A stretch of DNA of 13,652 nt from RUG14223 sp051881075 (GTDB taxonomy: Bacteria; Bacillota; Clostridia; Oscillospirales; Acutalibacteraceae). Positions 1 through 7,545 of the stretch are shown piece by piece. The stretch is taken from assembly GCA_051881075.1 (NCBI GenBank), contig JBJEPE010000053.1, positions 1 to 13,652 on the forward strand, in the 5' to 3' direction. The stretch's first letter is position 1, and each line of letters begins with the position of its first letter. The notes under the pieces are model-generated. The model did no database searches, was not told where the DNA came from, and saw only the letters and a list, made by a program, of their open reading frames with translations. The translations under genes were made by a program, and so were the position numbers.

Positions 1-1
1 T

Positions 2-3000
2 TACATAAGTAGTGTTGCCTGCTGCATCCACTGCCTTAACATAAACTATGTACTGACCGTCCTTGATGATAGCGCCCTGTGCGCTGTAGTTTTGCCACTC
101 ATCAGAGGAAGCAAGCTCTTCTTGTGAAAGCTGCTTATCCGATACCATATAGTAAAGGCCCGCAATGCCACTACCGAGGTCTTCGGCAGTTATACTGTAT
201 GTAACGTCCTCATTGGTAACAAAGCTAAAGTCAACATCAGTTACTACATCAGAAGATGTCTTGTCACCGTTTATAGTTAATGTAGCTTCAGGAGCAGTAA
301 CGTCCTTAAGTGTAAGTGTAACATCACTTGTGATATCTGAAACTGTATATACACCGTCAACCGGTGTTAAGAGCTTATCGTTAGCATAAACCTCAAATTC
401 TTCGGTTTGTGCGCCGTTGCTGTTGTTTACTGTAAATGTGAAAGATCCGCCGTATTCAATACCTGTACTTGGTGTTGATGAAACAACTGTGAATTGATCT
501 GATACCGGAACATCTACATTAAAGGTTATAGTACCCTGCGATTTAGAAAGGTCATTGATTGCAACGACTGTACCATTTGTCGCATAATCGTACACGTCAA
601 TATATAAATCATTGCCTTTATATTTGCTAAAGTCATAAACCTTGGTAGTTTCTGATACAAGCTCATCAAAGCCTTCATCTATCAGATAATAATCGTAAGG
701 ATTGAAGTTTTCGTATTCTTCCTCAGACATTTCTGTCATCATTTTGTAAACATCCTTTGAGTATGCTTCAAAAGCTTGAATATACCCATTGTCGCTCATC
801 TTAACTGTGAGCTGTCTTGTTTCGGCATCCCAACCATATTTAATTTCAGGAGCCTGATAGTCAACCGTCAACGGGAATGACCAAATATCTTTTTGAAGCT
901 CAGCTCCCTCATAGGCAAGCTGTGCATCAAATGTTATCATAACCTTTGTACCGTTAGGTACATAGTTTCCGTCGGCATCTGTGCCGTCCCAGAAGAATGT
1001 GGTAGTCTGGAAGTACATACCATAGTCTTCGTCATAAATATCTTTGCGTGCATACTCCGTATCGTCTACATAGTAAACTTCTCCGGTGTCTACATCAGTA
1101 ACCGTCATTATGATATGACGGGCATTTCTAAGCATTGATGGATATGCAACAACGGTATCGGCCATATAGTATTCTGCGTCTGTAAGTGCGGTTGATATAG
1201 CATTTCTTCCGTCATTATGATAGAAATAGAAGAAAAGGTTATCGCCTAAATAGCCGAGATACTGACCTGCATACATATTGTACAGATAAGCTTCATTATA
1301 TCCGAGGCTTGCCTCAAGCAAATCATAAACAGTGTATCCATAATCTGCTAAGGTATTACCCTCGCCGTCAATGTCAACAGTATACAGATCCGCTGTTGCA
1401 TCTATTAAATCACGGAAATCGTACCTATCAAGGATTGGTGAATCACACCAATTACCGTAATAAGCCATGAAGGATGCGTGCAGTTCTGTGAGATCTGCAT
1501 TTTCAAGATAAATAAATCCTTCAACATATGTTCCGTTTTCAAACATTTCATCAAGGTATGCCATAGCATCACTTGAAAGTTTAACATTTACTTTTACGTC
1601 TACTTCATCTACTCCGTCAGCGAGGATAACCTCATTGTTGGCAAAGTTAGAAGTGATTGTGATCCATGATTCATCATGGCCTCTGAAATAATCAGAGCAA
1701 ATATAATTGTATTTGCCGTCTATTCCGTCTTCATCCTCTGTATAAACCTCAACATAGTCGAATAATACAGAGTCTTCGATAGAATATTTAAGTGTACCAG
1801 AAGTACGGCGCTTTAATGTAAATTCTACATCATAAGAGCCTGTTCTGTTTGGATCATCGCCAAGTGACATAACCGGATTAACGATATATGCCTCGGCTGC
1901 AAGTGCGCTGGAAGCGTCTATCAAGCCTGCACCCTGTTTACGCGGTGAGTACTCGAAGCTCTCTTCGTCAGCTAAAACATATGCTGTAGAAAGTGCCAAT
2001 GATTCGATAAGCTGAGAAGCCTCATACTTGGACTCAACAGAAGTTGTTGCGTAGATAGCCTGTAATAAGCATGCCATTGTGCCCGCAACGTTAGGTGACG
2101 CCATTGATGTTCCGCTATAAACGATGTAGCCATCGTTTGTAGTAGCATCAGCGGAATATACATTGCCGCCTATACCTGTAATTTCGGGCTTAAAGGTAAG
2201 CTCAGGCGTCGGTCCCCATGAGCTGAAATCACTCATAAGTCCGCCGTTAGAATTATCTACCTTAACCATTCCGTCATAAACAAAGAATGTTCCGTCTGTA
2301 GCTGCCTCAAATGCTTCTTTTGCGGTCATTTCAACTGATATGGCAGGAATCTCAAAGGTTTCTATAGCCATTGAGATTGCACCGACATCGTTGTTGTAAA
2401 CAACTGCACCGATAGCTTTTGCATTAGCGGCATTTTCTACTTTTTCCTCAAAGGTGATATCACCTCTTGAGATTACTGCAATCTTACCTTCGACGTTTAT
2501 GCCCTCATAGTCGCTGGCAGCGCCGAAATTTGGTACCATAACAAATTCAAGTGTTTGACCGCCGAATGTATCGATGAAATCGTGTACACCGTCGGTACAT
2601 GAATCGGTTGCTTGCAGTACGGTTTCCCCTACACGAATTGCTTCTGCCGGGAAAACTAAGTTTTCTGCACTTGCTACAGATAAGTTACCCTCATAAACTG
2701 AAGGTGTGGCAACATTGCCGTAATCTGTGTAGCTTGAGATAACGCTTTCTACACCTGCATACTGCGAGAGCCAGTTAAGGTTATTATAAGCCTTGCTGTA
2801 CTCATTACCGGCAGATATGCATGTTACAATGCCGGCGTCTTCAAGCTTTTTGTAGATATTTCCGAACACTTCATCTTCAAGCTCTGTGTCATATGCAAAG
2901 CCTGCTTCAGCACCGATAGACATATTGATTACATCTGCGCCAAGCACATATGCATCTTCTAAAGCTGCAAAGTAGATGGATGAGTCAGTGCCGTGAGCAC

Positions 3001-3871
3001 CTTCCTCGCTCGAAAAGATCTTCATGTTGAGAACCTGTGCCGCAGGAGCAGAACCGCTGAAGGTTACTGCACCGTCGTCCTCTTGGACATAGCCGGCTGC
3101 AATTCCCGTAACATGAGTACCGTGGCCGTCAGTATCACTTACGTCGGTGTCGTCGTCTGCGTAGTCATACACAAACGGGATTTTGTCTGAAACATATACA
3201 CCTTTTTTAAGAGTGTCTGCATTTTCTACGCTGTTTTGGGTAAGAACTACATTATCAATAATACCATAATCTTTAAAAGCTTCATGGTTTATGTTGAGTC
3301 CCGTATCCAAAACAGCTACAACAATTCCGTCACCGTCGTAGCCTGAGTTGTGCAAATTACCAAGATTAACCATATCATTTGCACATTCGGTCATAGGTAC
3401 TTCCTCGACATCAGGAACACTGTACGTGTTTGCAAGATAAACTCTTGAAACTCCGTCCATTGCTTCGATGTCTTGCAAGTTTCCATAGGTTGTTTCAATA
3501 GCCATACCGTTTAATAACACAGTATAGTTATACAAAACGCTAACATCAAAGCTGGATGTCATTTTTGCCGCTATTGAATTTTGCTTTGCCAATAACTTTT
3601 GCTGTGCATTAACGGCACTATGACTCATTGATGTGGTACGCACGTTATAATTTTGTTCTGTAAGACTTTTGTCATCGAGTAAAACTATAGCACGCACTAC
3701 ACGATCCGCAGGAACCTGCAACAGATCAAATCTTGATCCGTAGTCAAGACCGGGAGTCTTTCTCACTGATGATGCATAGGTTTGAAATCCTGACAGTGAA
3801 ACCATCATAGGAAATGCAAAAACTAATACAACAAGAGCGGCCAAGACTCTTTTTAATGCTTTTGACCTCAT
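2..3871 (-). CDS. Secreted subtilisin-family (S8) serine protease, lactocepin/C5a-peptidase-like; C-terminus cut by window edge
   Basis: One uninterrupted reading frame of 1290 residues with no stop before the left edge. The N-terminus is a signal peptide: basic residues 2-8, hydrophobic 9-28, likely cleavage near Ala33. A propeptide-like region follows (about 50-165). The catalytic domain shows Asp189 (VLDTG), His250 (DGHGTHV), the oxyanion-hole Asn356 (SAGN) and Ser589 (GTSMASP), so the triad is intact. The long gap between Asn356 and Ser589 holds a PA domain (about 430-520, around GKIAVISRGD). This arrangement is typical of S8 cell-envelope proteinases such as lactocepin and C5a peptidase. 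After about residue 650 come Fn3-like and Ig-like beta domains, including DGTDADGNYVPNG at about 965. The start is fixed by GGAGGT (3877-3882) five bases upstream. Expected role is extracellular protein or peptide degradation, probably at the cell surface; a wall anchor, if any, lies outside. Substrate is unknown. Confidence 0.93.
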   Translation of the reverse strand, partial: MRSKALKRVLAALVVLVFAFPMMVSLSGFQTYASSVRKTPGLDYGSRFDLLQVPADRVVRAIVLLDDKSLTEQNYNVRTTSMSHSAVNAQQKLLAKQNSIAAKMTSSFDVSVLYNYTVLLNGMAIETTYGNLQDIEAMDGVSRVYLANTYSVPDVEEVPMTECANDMVNLGNLHNSGYDGDGIVVAVLDTGLNINHEAFKDYGIIDNVVLTQNSVENADTLKKGVYVSDKIPFVYDYADDDTDVSDTDGHGTHVTGIAAGYVQEDDGAVTFSGSAPAAQVLNMKIFSSEEGAHGTDSSIYFAALEDAYVLGADVINMSIGAEAGFAYDTELEDEVFGNIYKKLEDAGIVTCISAGNEYSKAYNNLNWLSQYAGVESVISSYTDYGNVATPSVYEGNLSVASAENLVFPAEAIRVGETVLQATDSCTDGVHDFIDTFGGQTLEFVMVPNFGAASDYEGINVEGKIAVISRGDITFEEKVENAANAKAIGAVVYNNDVGAISMAIETFEIPAISVEMTAKEAFEAATDGTFFVYDGMVKVDNSNGGLMSDFSSWGPTPELTFKPEITGIGGNVYSADATTNDGYIVYSGTSMASPNVAGTMACLLQAIYATTSVESKYEASQLIESLALSTAYVLADEESFEYSPRKQGAGLIDASSALAAEAYIVNPVMSLGDDPNRTGSYDVEFTLKRRTSGTLKYSIEDSVLFDYVEVYTEDEDGIDGKYNYICSDYFRGHDESWITITSNFANNEVILADGVDEVDVKVNVKLSSDAMAYLDEMFENGTYVEGFIYLENADLTELHASFMAYYGNWCDSPILDRYDFRDLIDATADLYTVDIDGEGNTLADYGYTVYDLLEASLGYNEAYLYNMYAGQYLGYLGDNLFFYFYHNDGRNAISTALTDAEYYMADTVVAYPSMLRNARHIIMTVTDVDTGEVYYVDDTEYARKDIYDEDYGMYFQTTTFFWDGTDADGNYVPNGTKVMITFDAQLAYEGAELQKDIWSFPLTVDYQAPEIKYGWDAETRQLTVKMSDNGYIQAFEAYSKDVYKMMTEMSEEEYENFNPYDYYLIDEGFDELVSETTKVYDFSKYKGNDLYIDVYDYATNGTVVAINDLSKSQGTITFNVDVPVSDQFTVVSSTPSTGIEYGGSFTFTVNNSNGAQTEEFEVYANDKLLTPVDGVYTVSDITSDVTLTLKDVTAPEATLTINGDKTSSDVVTDVDFSFVTNEDVTYSITAEDLGSGIAGLYYMVSDKQLSQEELASSDEWQNYSAQGAIIKDGQYIVYVKAVDAAGNTTYV

Positions 3872-3934
3872 TTTTTACCTCCATTTCTTAAATAGTCGTT
3901 AATATTTTACCACTATTTTGACTAATTTGCAATA

Positions 3935-3964
3935 ATTATCTCAAAGTAAATTAAAAAATGACAA
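3935..3964 (-). promoter_or_regulatory. Promoter of the S8 protease gene
   Basis: On the minus strand TTGTCA (3959-3964) and GATAAT (3935-3940) lie 18 bases apart, each one mismatch from the SigA-type consensus. Transcription would start near 3928, giving a leader of about 57 bases before the ATG at 3871. It is the best-scoring site in the spacer for this direction by eye. Confidence 0.5.
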
Positions 3965-4200
3965 CATTGGTATTATTATTTACCTTTTGTAACATTTATT
4001 TGCTTGTGAGGCATTATTACGGGTTTTAGGTTAATATTTATTTTTTATTTACTATAAAATTTTGATATAATTAAAGATGAAAAAAGGATATATTGTAAAT
4101 TAATTTATAGTTATATACAATATTGACATACATTTTTTAATTTTACTGCAAGTTCTAAGACAAAATTTATAAAAAATTTGAAAAAAATTCTAAAAAAGTA

Positions 4201-4229
4201 TTTAAATATGCAAAAGAATGTGCTATAAT
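4201..4229 (+). promoter_or_regulatory. hpf promoter with extended -10
   Basis: A perfect TATAAT (4224-4229) is preceded by the extended -10 motif TGC (4221-4223). A weak -35, TTTAAA (4201-4206), lies 17 bases upstream. Extended -10 sites tolerate poor -35 boxes. The start would be near 4236, about 67 bases before the hpf ATG. Confidence 0.65.
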
Positions 4230-4243
4230 ATAGACAACAAAGA

Positions 4244-4265
4244 AAGCAATATATAAAAATTGCTT
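4244..4265 (+). promoter_or_regulatory. Leader hairpin in hpf 5' UTR
   Basis: AAGCAAT (4244-4250) and ATTGCTT (4259-4265) form a perfect 7-bp stem with an 8-base loop, starting a few bases after the predicted transcription start. It does not cover the Shine-Dalgarno (GGAGGA, 4289-4294). It could stabilise the 5' end of the mRNA; no known riboswitch is recognised. Confidence 0.4.
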
Positions 4266-4302
4266 CTATTGTTTATTTACAGGAAACCGGAGGACTAAAA
4301 AA

Positions 4303-4836
4303 ATGAAGATCACGATTACAGGCAGAAAAGTTAATTTAAGAGAAAATTTCAAAGAACGTGTTGAAAAGAAGCTCGGTAAATTTAATCGTATTTTCGGTGA
4401 CGAGGCTGAGGCCATTGTAACGGTTACGCTTGAAAGTAAAAACAGGCAGCGTGTTGAGGTCACAATAAGAAATAACGGAATGGTTTACAGAGCTGAGAAC
4501 ACATCTGAAGAAATGAACGACGCTTTGGATTCTGTTGTTAATGTTTTAGGTAGACAAATCAGAAAGAATAAGACTAAGCTTTCTAAAAAACTGCGTGAAG
4601 GCACACTTGATGATTTTATTGCCAACGATGAAGCTACCGAGGATATTCTTGAAGAAACCTATGAGGTAGCAAAACAAAAGGTTATTCCTGTTAAGCCGCT
4701 CGCAGTAGATGAGGCTATACTGCAAATGAACATGGTAGGACATAAGTTCTTTATGTTCCGTAATGCAGAAACCGGCGAAATCAACGTTGTTTATTGCAGA
4801 GATGACGGCAAGTACGGATTGCTTGTTCCCGATTGA
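4303..4836 (+). CDS. hpf: Ribosome hibernation-promoting factor, long form
   Basis: A 177-residue protein of the normal long-Hpf length. Residues 1 to about 100 are the S30AE/YfiA domain, which binds the 30S decoding region: it opens MKITITGRK and is rich in basic residues. A linker (about 100-125) rich in charged residues follows. The C-terminal domain (about 127-177, from VIPVKPLAVDEA to the GLLVPD end) is the dimerisation module that pairs two 70S ribosomes into inactive 100S particles. These roles are known for the family. It is probably cytoplasmic and monocistronic: GGAGGA sits eight bases before the ATG, its own extended -10 promoter lies upstream, and a strong terminator follows 46 bases after the stop. 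In related bacteria expression rises in stationary phase or stress; nothing in the promoter proves that here. Confidence 0.95.
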   Translation: MKITITGRKVNLRENFKERVEKKLGKFNRIFGDEAEAIVTVTLESKNRQRVEVTIRNNGMVYRAENTSEEMNDALDSVVNVLGRQIRKNKTKLSKKLREGTLDDFIANDEATEDILEETYEVAKQKVIPVKPLAVDEAILQMNMVGHKFFMFRNAETGEINVVYCRDDGKYGLLVPD

Positions 4837-4882
4837 TTGTTCAGTATAGCGTAATAAGGTCTTAGATTAAGACATAATATAT

Positions 4883-4920
4883 GCCCACATTTATACCGTA
4901 TGGTGTAAATGTGGGCTTTT
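4883..4920 (+). terminator. Rho-independent terminator of hpf
   Basis: A 15-bp stem (4883-4897 with 4902-4916, one U-G pair) closes a 4-base loop, GTAT, and is followed by TTTT and AT-rich sequence. It is GC-rich at the base. On the minus strand the hairpin also lies downstream of the gene ending at 4987, but no T-run follows there, so it is assigned to hpf. Confidence 0.9.
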
Positions 4921-4986
4921 GAATTTTATATCATTTTATATCATTTTACAAGGTGAAAGTATTATATAAGGTATATAGACTATTAT

Positions 4987-5627
4987 TTAATCTTGATTTG
5001 GAAATAAAAATCCCACATCAGGGAAATACGGTGATTTTGTTATAGTATCATAAACTGCAAATAATGAAGGATATTCTTCCCTTGTAGCAGATTGATATAT
5101 TAATTGATCTCTAATTGCTCCGGTATCGATAAGCACCTTAAAAATTTCATGCTTATCTTCCTGAAACAATTCAGGCTCATCCTCGGCTATTGATGAAGCA
5201 TTATCTAAAATATCCTTTGAATAAGCTTCTAAGGCGTCTAATAAATCGCGCCTATTTATTAGATTAATATATCCCTCATGTTTATATATTCTTTCACGAT
5301 AGTGGCAAGCGTTTGAATAATCACTTGCTAAGTAGGGATAGGCAGAATGACGTAGTATTTCCGTATCCAACACAGCGTTTAAAAGCTCCGGTGTTTGTGC
5401 ATCCAGTATTTCATCCGGAAGACTATAGTATCTTTTATAATAATCAACATCAACTGGTGTAACACGACACCCTTTTTCTAAATCATAAATAGGCTTATAT
5501 TCAACATAGTATTTTGATGAAGTGTCTTTCTCGGATAATTTGTTATATGCTATTGTTCCGGCAATTCCGCCCCCGGCACCAATAACTATTCCGAGTACTA
5601 AAAAATTGCAATGTAGCGCTTTTTCAA
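4987..5627 (-). CDS. Unrecognised membrane-anchored protein, reading frame apparently broken near its N-terminus
   Basis: I do not recognise this family. A well-placed start, TTG at 5627 with AAGGAG (5635-5640) seven bases upstream, opens MKKRYIAIF and then meets TAG at 5598-5600. One base away the frame continues without stop to 4987, reading LVLGIVIGAGGGIAG and onward. Adding one T to the coding-strand run of six T (5600-5605) would give a 213-residue protein: basic start, one membrane helix (about 5-29), then a charged extracytoplasmic or cytoplasmic domain rich in Tyr, Asp and Glu. Without frameshifting the only common start in the long frame is GTG at 5373, giving a 128-residue piece that has no visible ribosome site. 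The gene is preceded by a perfect promoter. It may be a sequencing error, a real mutation, or a slippage site; I favour error or recent mutation. Confidence 0.65.
5598..5606 (-). other. Frameshift point in homopolymer run
   Basis: On the minus strand the bases read ATT TTT TAG in the frame of the TTG start. The long downstream frame reads TTA GTA CTC, which is the -1 frame. A single extra T in the six-T run restores one continuous protein across a membrane helix. The site is too short for typical transcriptional slippage and is not a classical X-XXY-YYZ heptamer. Confidence 0.7.
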
Positions 5628-5736
5628 TTTAATGCTCCTTTCCGGATATGATTAACAATTTGATTTAATATTGTAGTTATATCATTGGACTCACCTATAC
5701 ATTAAAACTTTTATATACTACACTTTCATTAGTTAT

Positions 5737-5766
5737 ATTATATAGTATCATATGCTAATATGTCAA
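5737..5766 (-). promoter_or_regulatory. Perfect-consensus promoter of the membrane-anchored protein gene
   Basis: TTGACA (5761-5766) and TATAAT (5737-5742) on the minus strand, both exact, are 18 bases apart. The start would be near 5730, leaving a leader of about 100 AT-rich bases before the TTG at 5627. Confidence 0.8.
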
Positions 5767-5812
5767 TGTATACCATTCACAATAAAGTAAAGGTAAATCT
5801 GTCAAAAAATAA

Positions 5813-5852
5813 CAAAAATCCATGAACCTTAATAGATTCATGGATCGTTTTT
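5813..5852 (-). terminator. Terminator of the divIC/S1 operon, possibly bidirectional
   Basis: Arms 5818-5826 and 5837-5845 form a 9-bp stem with a 10-base loop. On the minus strand it is followed by a T-run (complement of 5814-5818), about 30 bases after the S1 gene's stop. On the plus strand CGTTTTT follows, so it could also stop plus-strand transcripts. Confidence 0.75.
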
Positions 5853-5872
5853 ATGTATTGATTTCAGACTGA

Positions 5873-6343
5873 TTAGCCACGCTCTCTTTGGTTATTGCCT
5901 CTGCTGCGTGATGTACCTCTTTTAGTATCGTTAAACTTCTTTAAGTCAGACATTTTCTCATCACTCGCTTGCTTAAAGCGTGACATCATGTCCTCAAAGC
6001 TTACAGGCTCATTACTACGCCTTTGCGGCTGCCACTCGTAATCTCCCGGACGTGATGAAGTCTTGTGACGTGGGGTTCTGTCCTGCTGTTTATTACTTTT
6101 TGCGGTTTGTTCAAGAGCCTTTTTTATGGACAGGCTGATTTTACCGTCATCACCTATTGACAGTATCTTTGCCTTAACCGTTTGGCCCTCCTGTAAGTGA
6201 TCCTTGATTTCTTTAACGTAAGTCAAAGCCACCTCAGAGATATGTACCATGCCTGTTTTGCCATCCGGCAAATCGACAAAAGCACCGAACTTTGTAATAC
6301 CTGTTACTTTACCCTCGATTATCATTCCTACTTCAAGCTGCAT
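5873..6343 (-). CDS. yabR: S1-domain RNA-binding protein, YabR/general-stress-protein-13 type
   Basis: A 156-residue protein. Residues 1-75 are an S1 (OB-fold) domain: GMIIEGKVTGITKFGAFVDL, then GMVHISEVA, VKAKILSI and ISLSIKKA. The rest is a low-complexity basic and polar tail rich in Arg, Gln, Ser and Asn, probably disordered and suited to RNA contact. S1 proteins of this size associate with ribosomes or mRNA; the precise target is not known. It follows divIC by 48 bases in the same direction, the order found in Bacillus (divIC-yabR), which supports the name. The ATG at 6343 has its strong ribosome site AAGGAGG (6357-6363) 13 bases away, which is longer than usual and may lower translation. 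No better start exists in frame. A terminator follows at 5813-5852. Confidence 0.85.
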   Translation of the reverse strand: MQLEVGMIIEGKVTGITKFGAFVDLPDGKTGMVHISEVALTYVKEIKDHLQEGQTVKAKILSIGDDGKISLSIKKALEQTAKSNKQQDRTPRHKTSSRPGDYEWQPQRRSNEPVSFEDMMSRFKQASDEKMSDLKKFNDTKRGTSRSRGNNQRERG

Positions 6344-6391
6344 AAAGAAAATTTTTCCTCCTTATATTTTGCGTATATAAAATACATCAAA

Positions 6392-6700
6392 TCATTCGCC
6401 TGATATATTAACGAAGATACGCTCTCCGATTTTTGCATAATCATATTCTTCTCTGGCTATCTTCTCGATATACTCTTCGTTTTCACTGTCTGTAGAGTTG
6501 TAAACCTCGCTTAACTCGTCATTTTTAATATTCTGAATAAGTATTTGCTGATTTAAATCATCAAGTGTTTTCTGCATCTCGCCAATACTCATGCGTTGTT
6601 GGATAAGTGTTGCACTTGAATATACTACCAATACAACGGCAACTATAACAAGAGCAAGGTATATACTCTTTTTCGGCTTGACTTTTTTATTCTCTTTCAT
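6392..6700 (-). CDS. divIC: Septum formation initiator, DivIC/FtsB family
   Basis: A 102-residue bitopic membrane protein: basic cytoplasmic start (residues 1-11), one membrane helix (about 13-33), then a coiled-coil stretch (about 37-70) and the short extracellular tail typical of the family, where EEYIEKIAREEYDYAKIGE matches the usual "ARE-x-GY/YA-x-GE" region. DivIC works with DivIB and FtsL at the division septum to activate septal peptidoglycan synthesis; this is family knowledge. It leads a two-gene unit with the YabR-like S1 gene. AAGGA is about 11 bases before the ATG. It has its own perfect promoter at 6789-6817, so it is not dependent on the rqcP operon that precedes it in most relatives. 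Confidence 0.88.
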   Translation of the reverse strand: MKENKKVKPKKSIYLALVIVAVVLVVYSSATLIQQRMSIGEMQKTLDDLNQQILIQNIKNDELSEVYNSTDSENEEYIEKIAREEYDYAKIGERIFVNISGE

Positions 6701-6788
6701 CAGTCATTCTTCCTTAAATTAATATACATAATAAGTAATATAAATTAAAATTCGCCAAAATTTAAGTCTTTTCCACCTATTTAAAAAA

Positions 6789-6817
6789 ATTATAACTCGT
6801 AATTATTTCTTTGTCAA
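6789..6817 (-). promoter_or_regulatory. Perfect-consensus promoter of divIC
   Basis: On the minus strand TTGACA (6812-6817) and TATAAT (6789-6794), both exact, are 17 bases apart. The start would be near 6782, giving a leader of about 80 bases before divIC. Confidence 0.85.
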
Positions 6818-7154
6818 TCTGTTTTATTAAATTTTTATAAAAATTCTAAATATGGTATGAAATTTTGCCCATTATTTAAATATTTTCACTTAAACCATTT
6901 TGACAAATCTTTCTTTAGATATAACAAACGGGAATCTGACTAAGAACAGCGCACGCATTTTTAAATAAAACTTGCGATAATCAGTCAACACAGGCTTTAG
7001 TCGCTTCATCTACCCTACTTAGAATGAATAAAGTTTTCATTAAATCAGTATTGTCCTTTATATATTAATGACTAATAAATAAGCACTAAATAATTTATTG
7101 TTAAAAAACGCATGGCGATTGTGTTTATTTTTAGTAGATTTGTTTAATACGCCT

Positions 7155-7184
7155 ATTACATTAAAGTTAAAAATTTGGTATAAT
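7155..7184 (+). promoter_or_regulatory. Promoter of the Cys4/CarD operon
   Basis: An exact TATAAT (7179-7184) has the extended -10 motif TGG (7176-7178). ATTACA (7155-7160) lies 18 bases upstream with four of six matches. Transcription would start near 7191, only a few bases before the leader hairpin. Confidence 0.65.
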
Positions 7185-7195
7185 TATATATACAA

Positions 7196-7253
7196 TACAG
7201 TAAGCAGGCAACCGATATTTTATATTGCCATACTTCTGCTTGATTATACTGTA
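7196..7253 (+). promoter_or_regulatory. Structured leader abutting the Shine-Dalgarno
   Basis: Nearly the whole predicted 5' UTR folds into one interrupted stem: TACAGTA (7196-7202) with TACTGTA (7247-7253), AGCAG (7203-7207) with CTGCT (7236-7240), and GCAA (7208-7211) with TTGC (7225-7228). That is 16 pairs, with bulges of 6 and 7 bases on the 3' side only. The stem base touches the Shine-Dalgarno AAGGAGGG (7253-7260). It matches no riboswitch class I recognise; a role in translational control is inferred. Confidence 0.5.
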
Positions 7254-7269
7254 AGGAGGGCTATGCGAT

Positions 7270-7530
7270 ATGAATGGTTATGATAATATTGCGAAGCCGG
7301 AGTTTAAAATGTTGGAGTATCCCGAATGTGTACATTTAACTGAGCGTGGACGCTGTAGTTTGCTTAAATCGCCGGAATGTGCGGGTAAAAAATGTACACT
7401 TAAAGAAACCAAAGCAGATAAGCATGAATCTCACAACTTATGGCGTAGCAGAATGAGCCAACTTCCGCAAGAAAGACAAGATTATTTCTCAAAGAAATAT
7501 TATGGAGGCCATTATCCGTGGAAAGAATAG
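7270..7530 (+). CDS. Small four-cysteine protein, unknown function
   Basis: An 86-residue soluble protein with no signal peptide or membrane helix. Four cysteines, Cys20, Cys29, Cys37 and Cys42 (C-x8-C-x7-C-x4-C), sit in the N-terminal half with nearby His22, His52 and His55, so metal binding or redox sensitivity is plausible but unproven. The C-terminal half is charged and ends YYGGHYPWKE. I do not recognise a named family; proteins with a four-cysteine core and a similar Tyr/Trp-rich tail occur in clostridia. GGAGGG (7255-7260) is nine bases before the ATG at 7270; a nearer ATG at 7263 is too close and gives only a six-codon frame. It is the first gene of a two-gene unit, 15 bases before the CarD-type gene, which suggests a linked role in transcription control. 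Confidence 0.8.
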   Translation: MNGYDNIAKPEFKMLEYPECVHLTERGRCSLLKSPECAGKKCTLKETKADKHESHNLWRSRMSQLPQERQDYFSKKYYGGHYPWKE

Positions 7531-7545
7531 AAAGGGTGATAAACT

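Larger units (their letters stand above)
3872..4302. other. Divergent AT-rich spacer between protease and hpf
   Basis: This 431-base spacer has no convincing gene. It carries the protease promoter (3935-3964, minus) and the hpf promoter (4201-4229, plus). Between them is an imperfectly explained inverted repeat, ATATTGTA (4090-4097) and TACAATAT (4116-4123), separated by 18 bases. A TTGACA at 4123-4128 has no partner -10 at a normal distance. Confidence 0.6.
6701..7269. other. Long spacer between divIC and the Cys4/CarD operon
   Basis: This 570-base stretch holds the divIC promoter (6789-6817, minus), the CarD-operon promoter (7155-7184, plus) and the leader hairpin (7196-7253). The interval of about 6920-7050 is less AT-rich than its flanks. 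On the minus strand it has one 19-codon frame (6981-7040) without a ribosome site, and continues past the stop with no further stop for about 20 codons, which could be decayed coding sequence. It sits where yabP and yabQ occur in sporulating relatives, but I see no similarity to either. Confidence 0.6.

Noticed and set aside
165..3190. Several frames of 60-81 codons on both strands inside the protease region
   Set aside because: All lie in other frames of an unbroken S8 protease with an intact triad.
4123..4128. Exact TTGACA that might be an extra hpf promoter
   Set aside because: No acceptable -10 box lies 16-19 bases downstream.
4924..4943. Tandem 10-base repeat TTTTATATCA
   Set aside because: Only two AT-rich copies; no sign of a functional repeat array or CRISPR.
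7098..7283. 61-codon plus-strand frame upstream of the Cys4 gene
   Set aside because: It spans the promoter and leader hairpin, has no ribosome site, and overlaps the better-supported Cys4 start.
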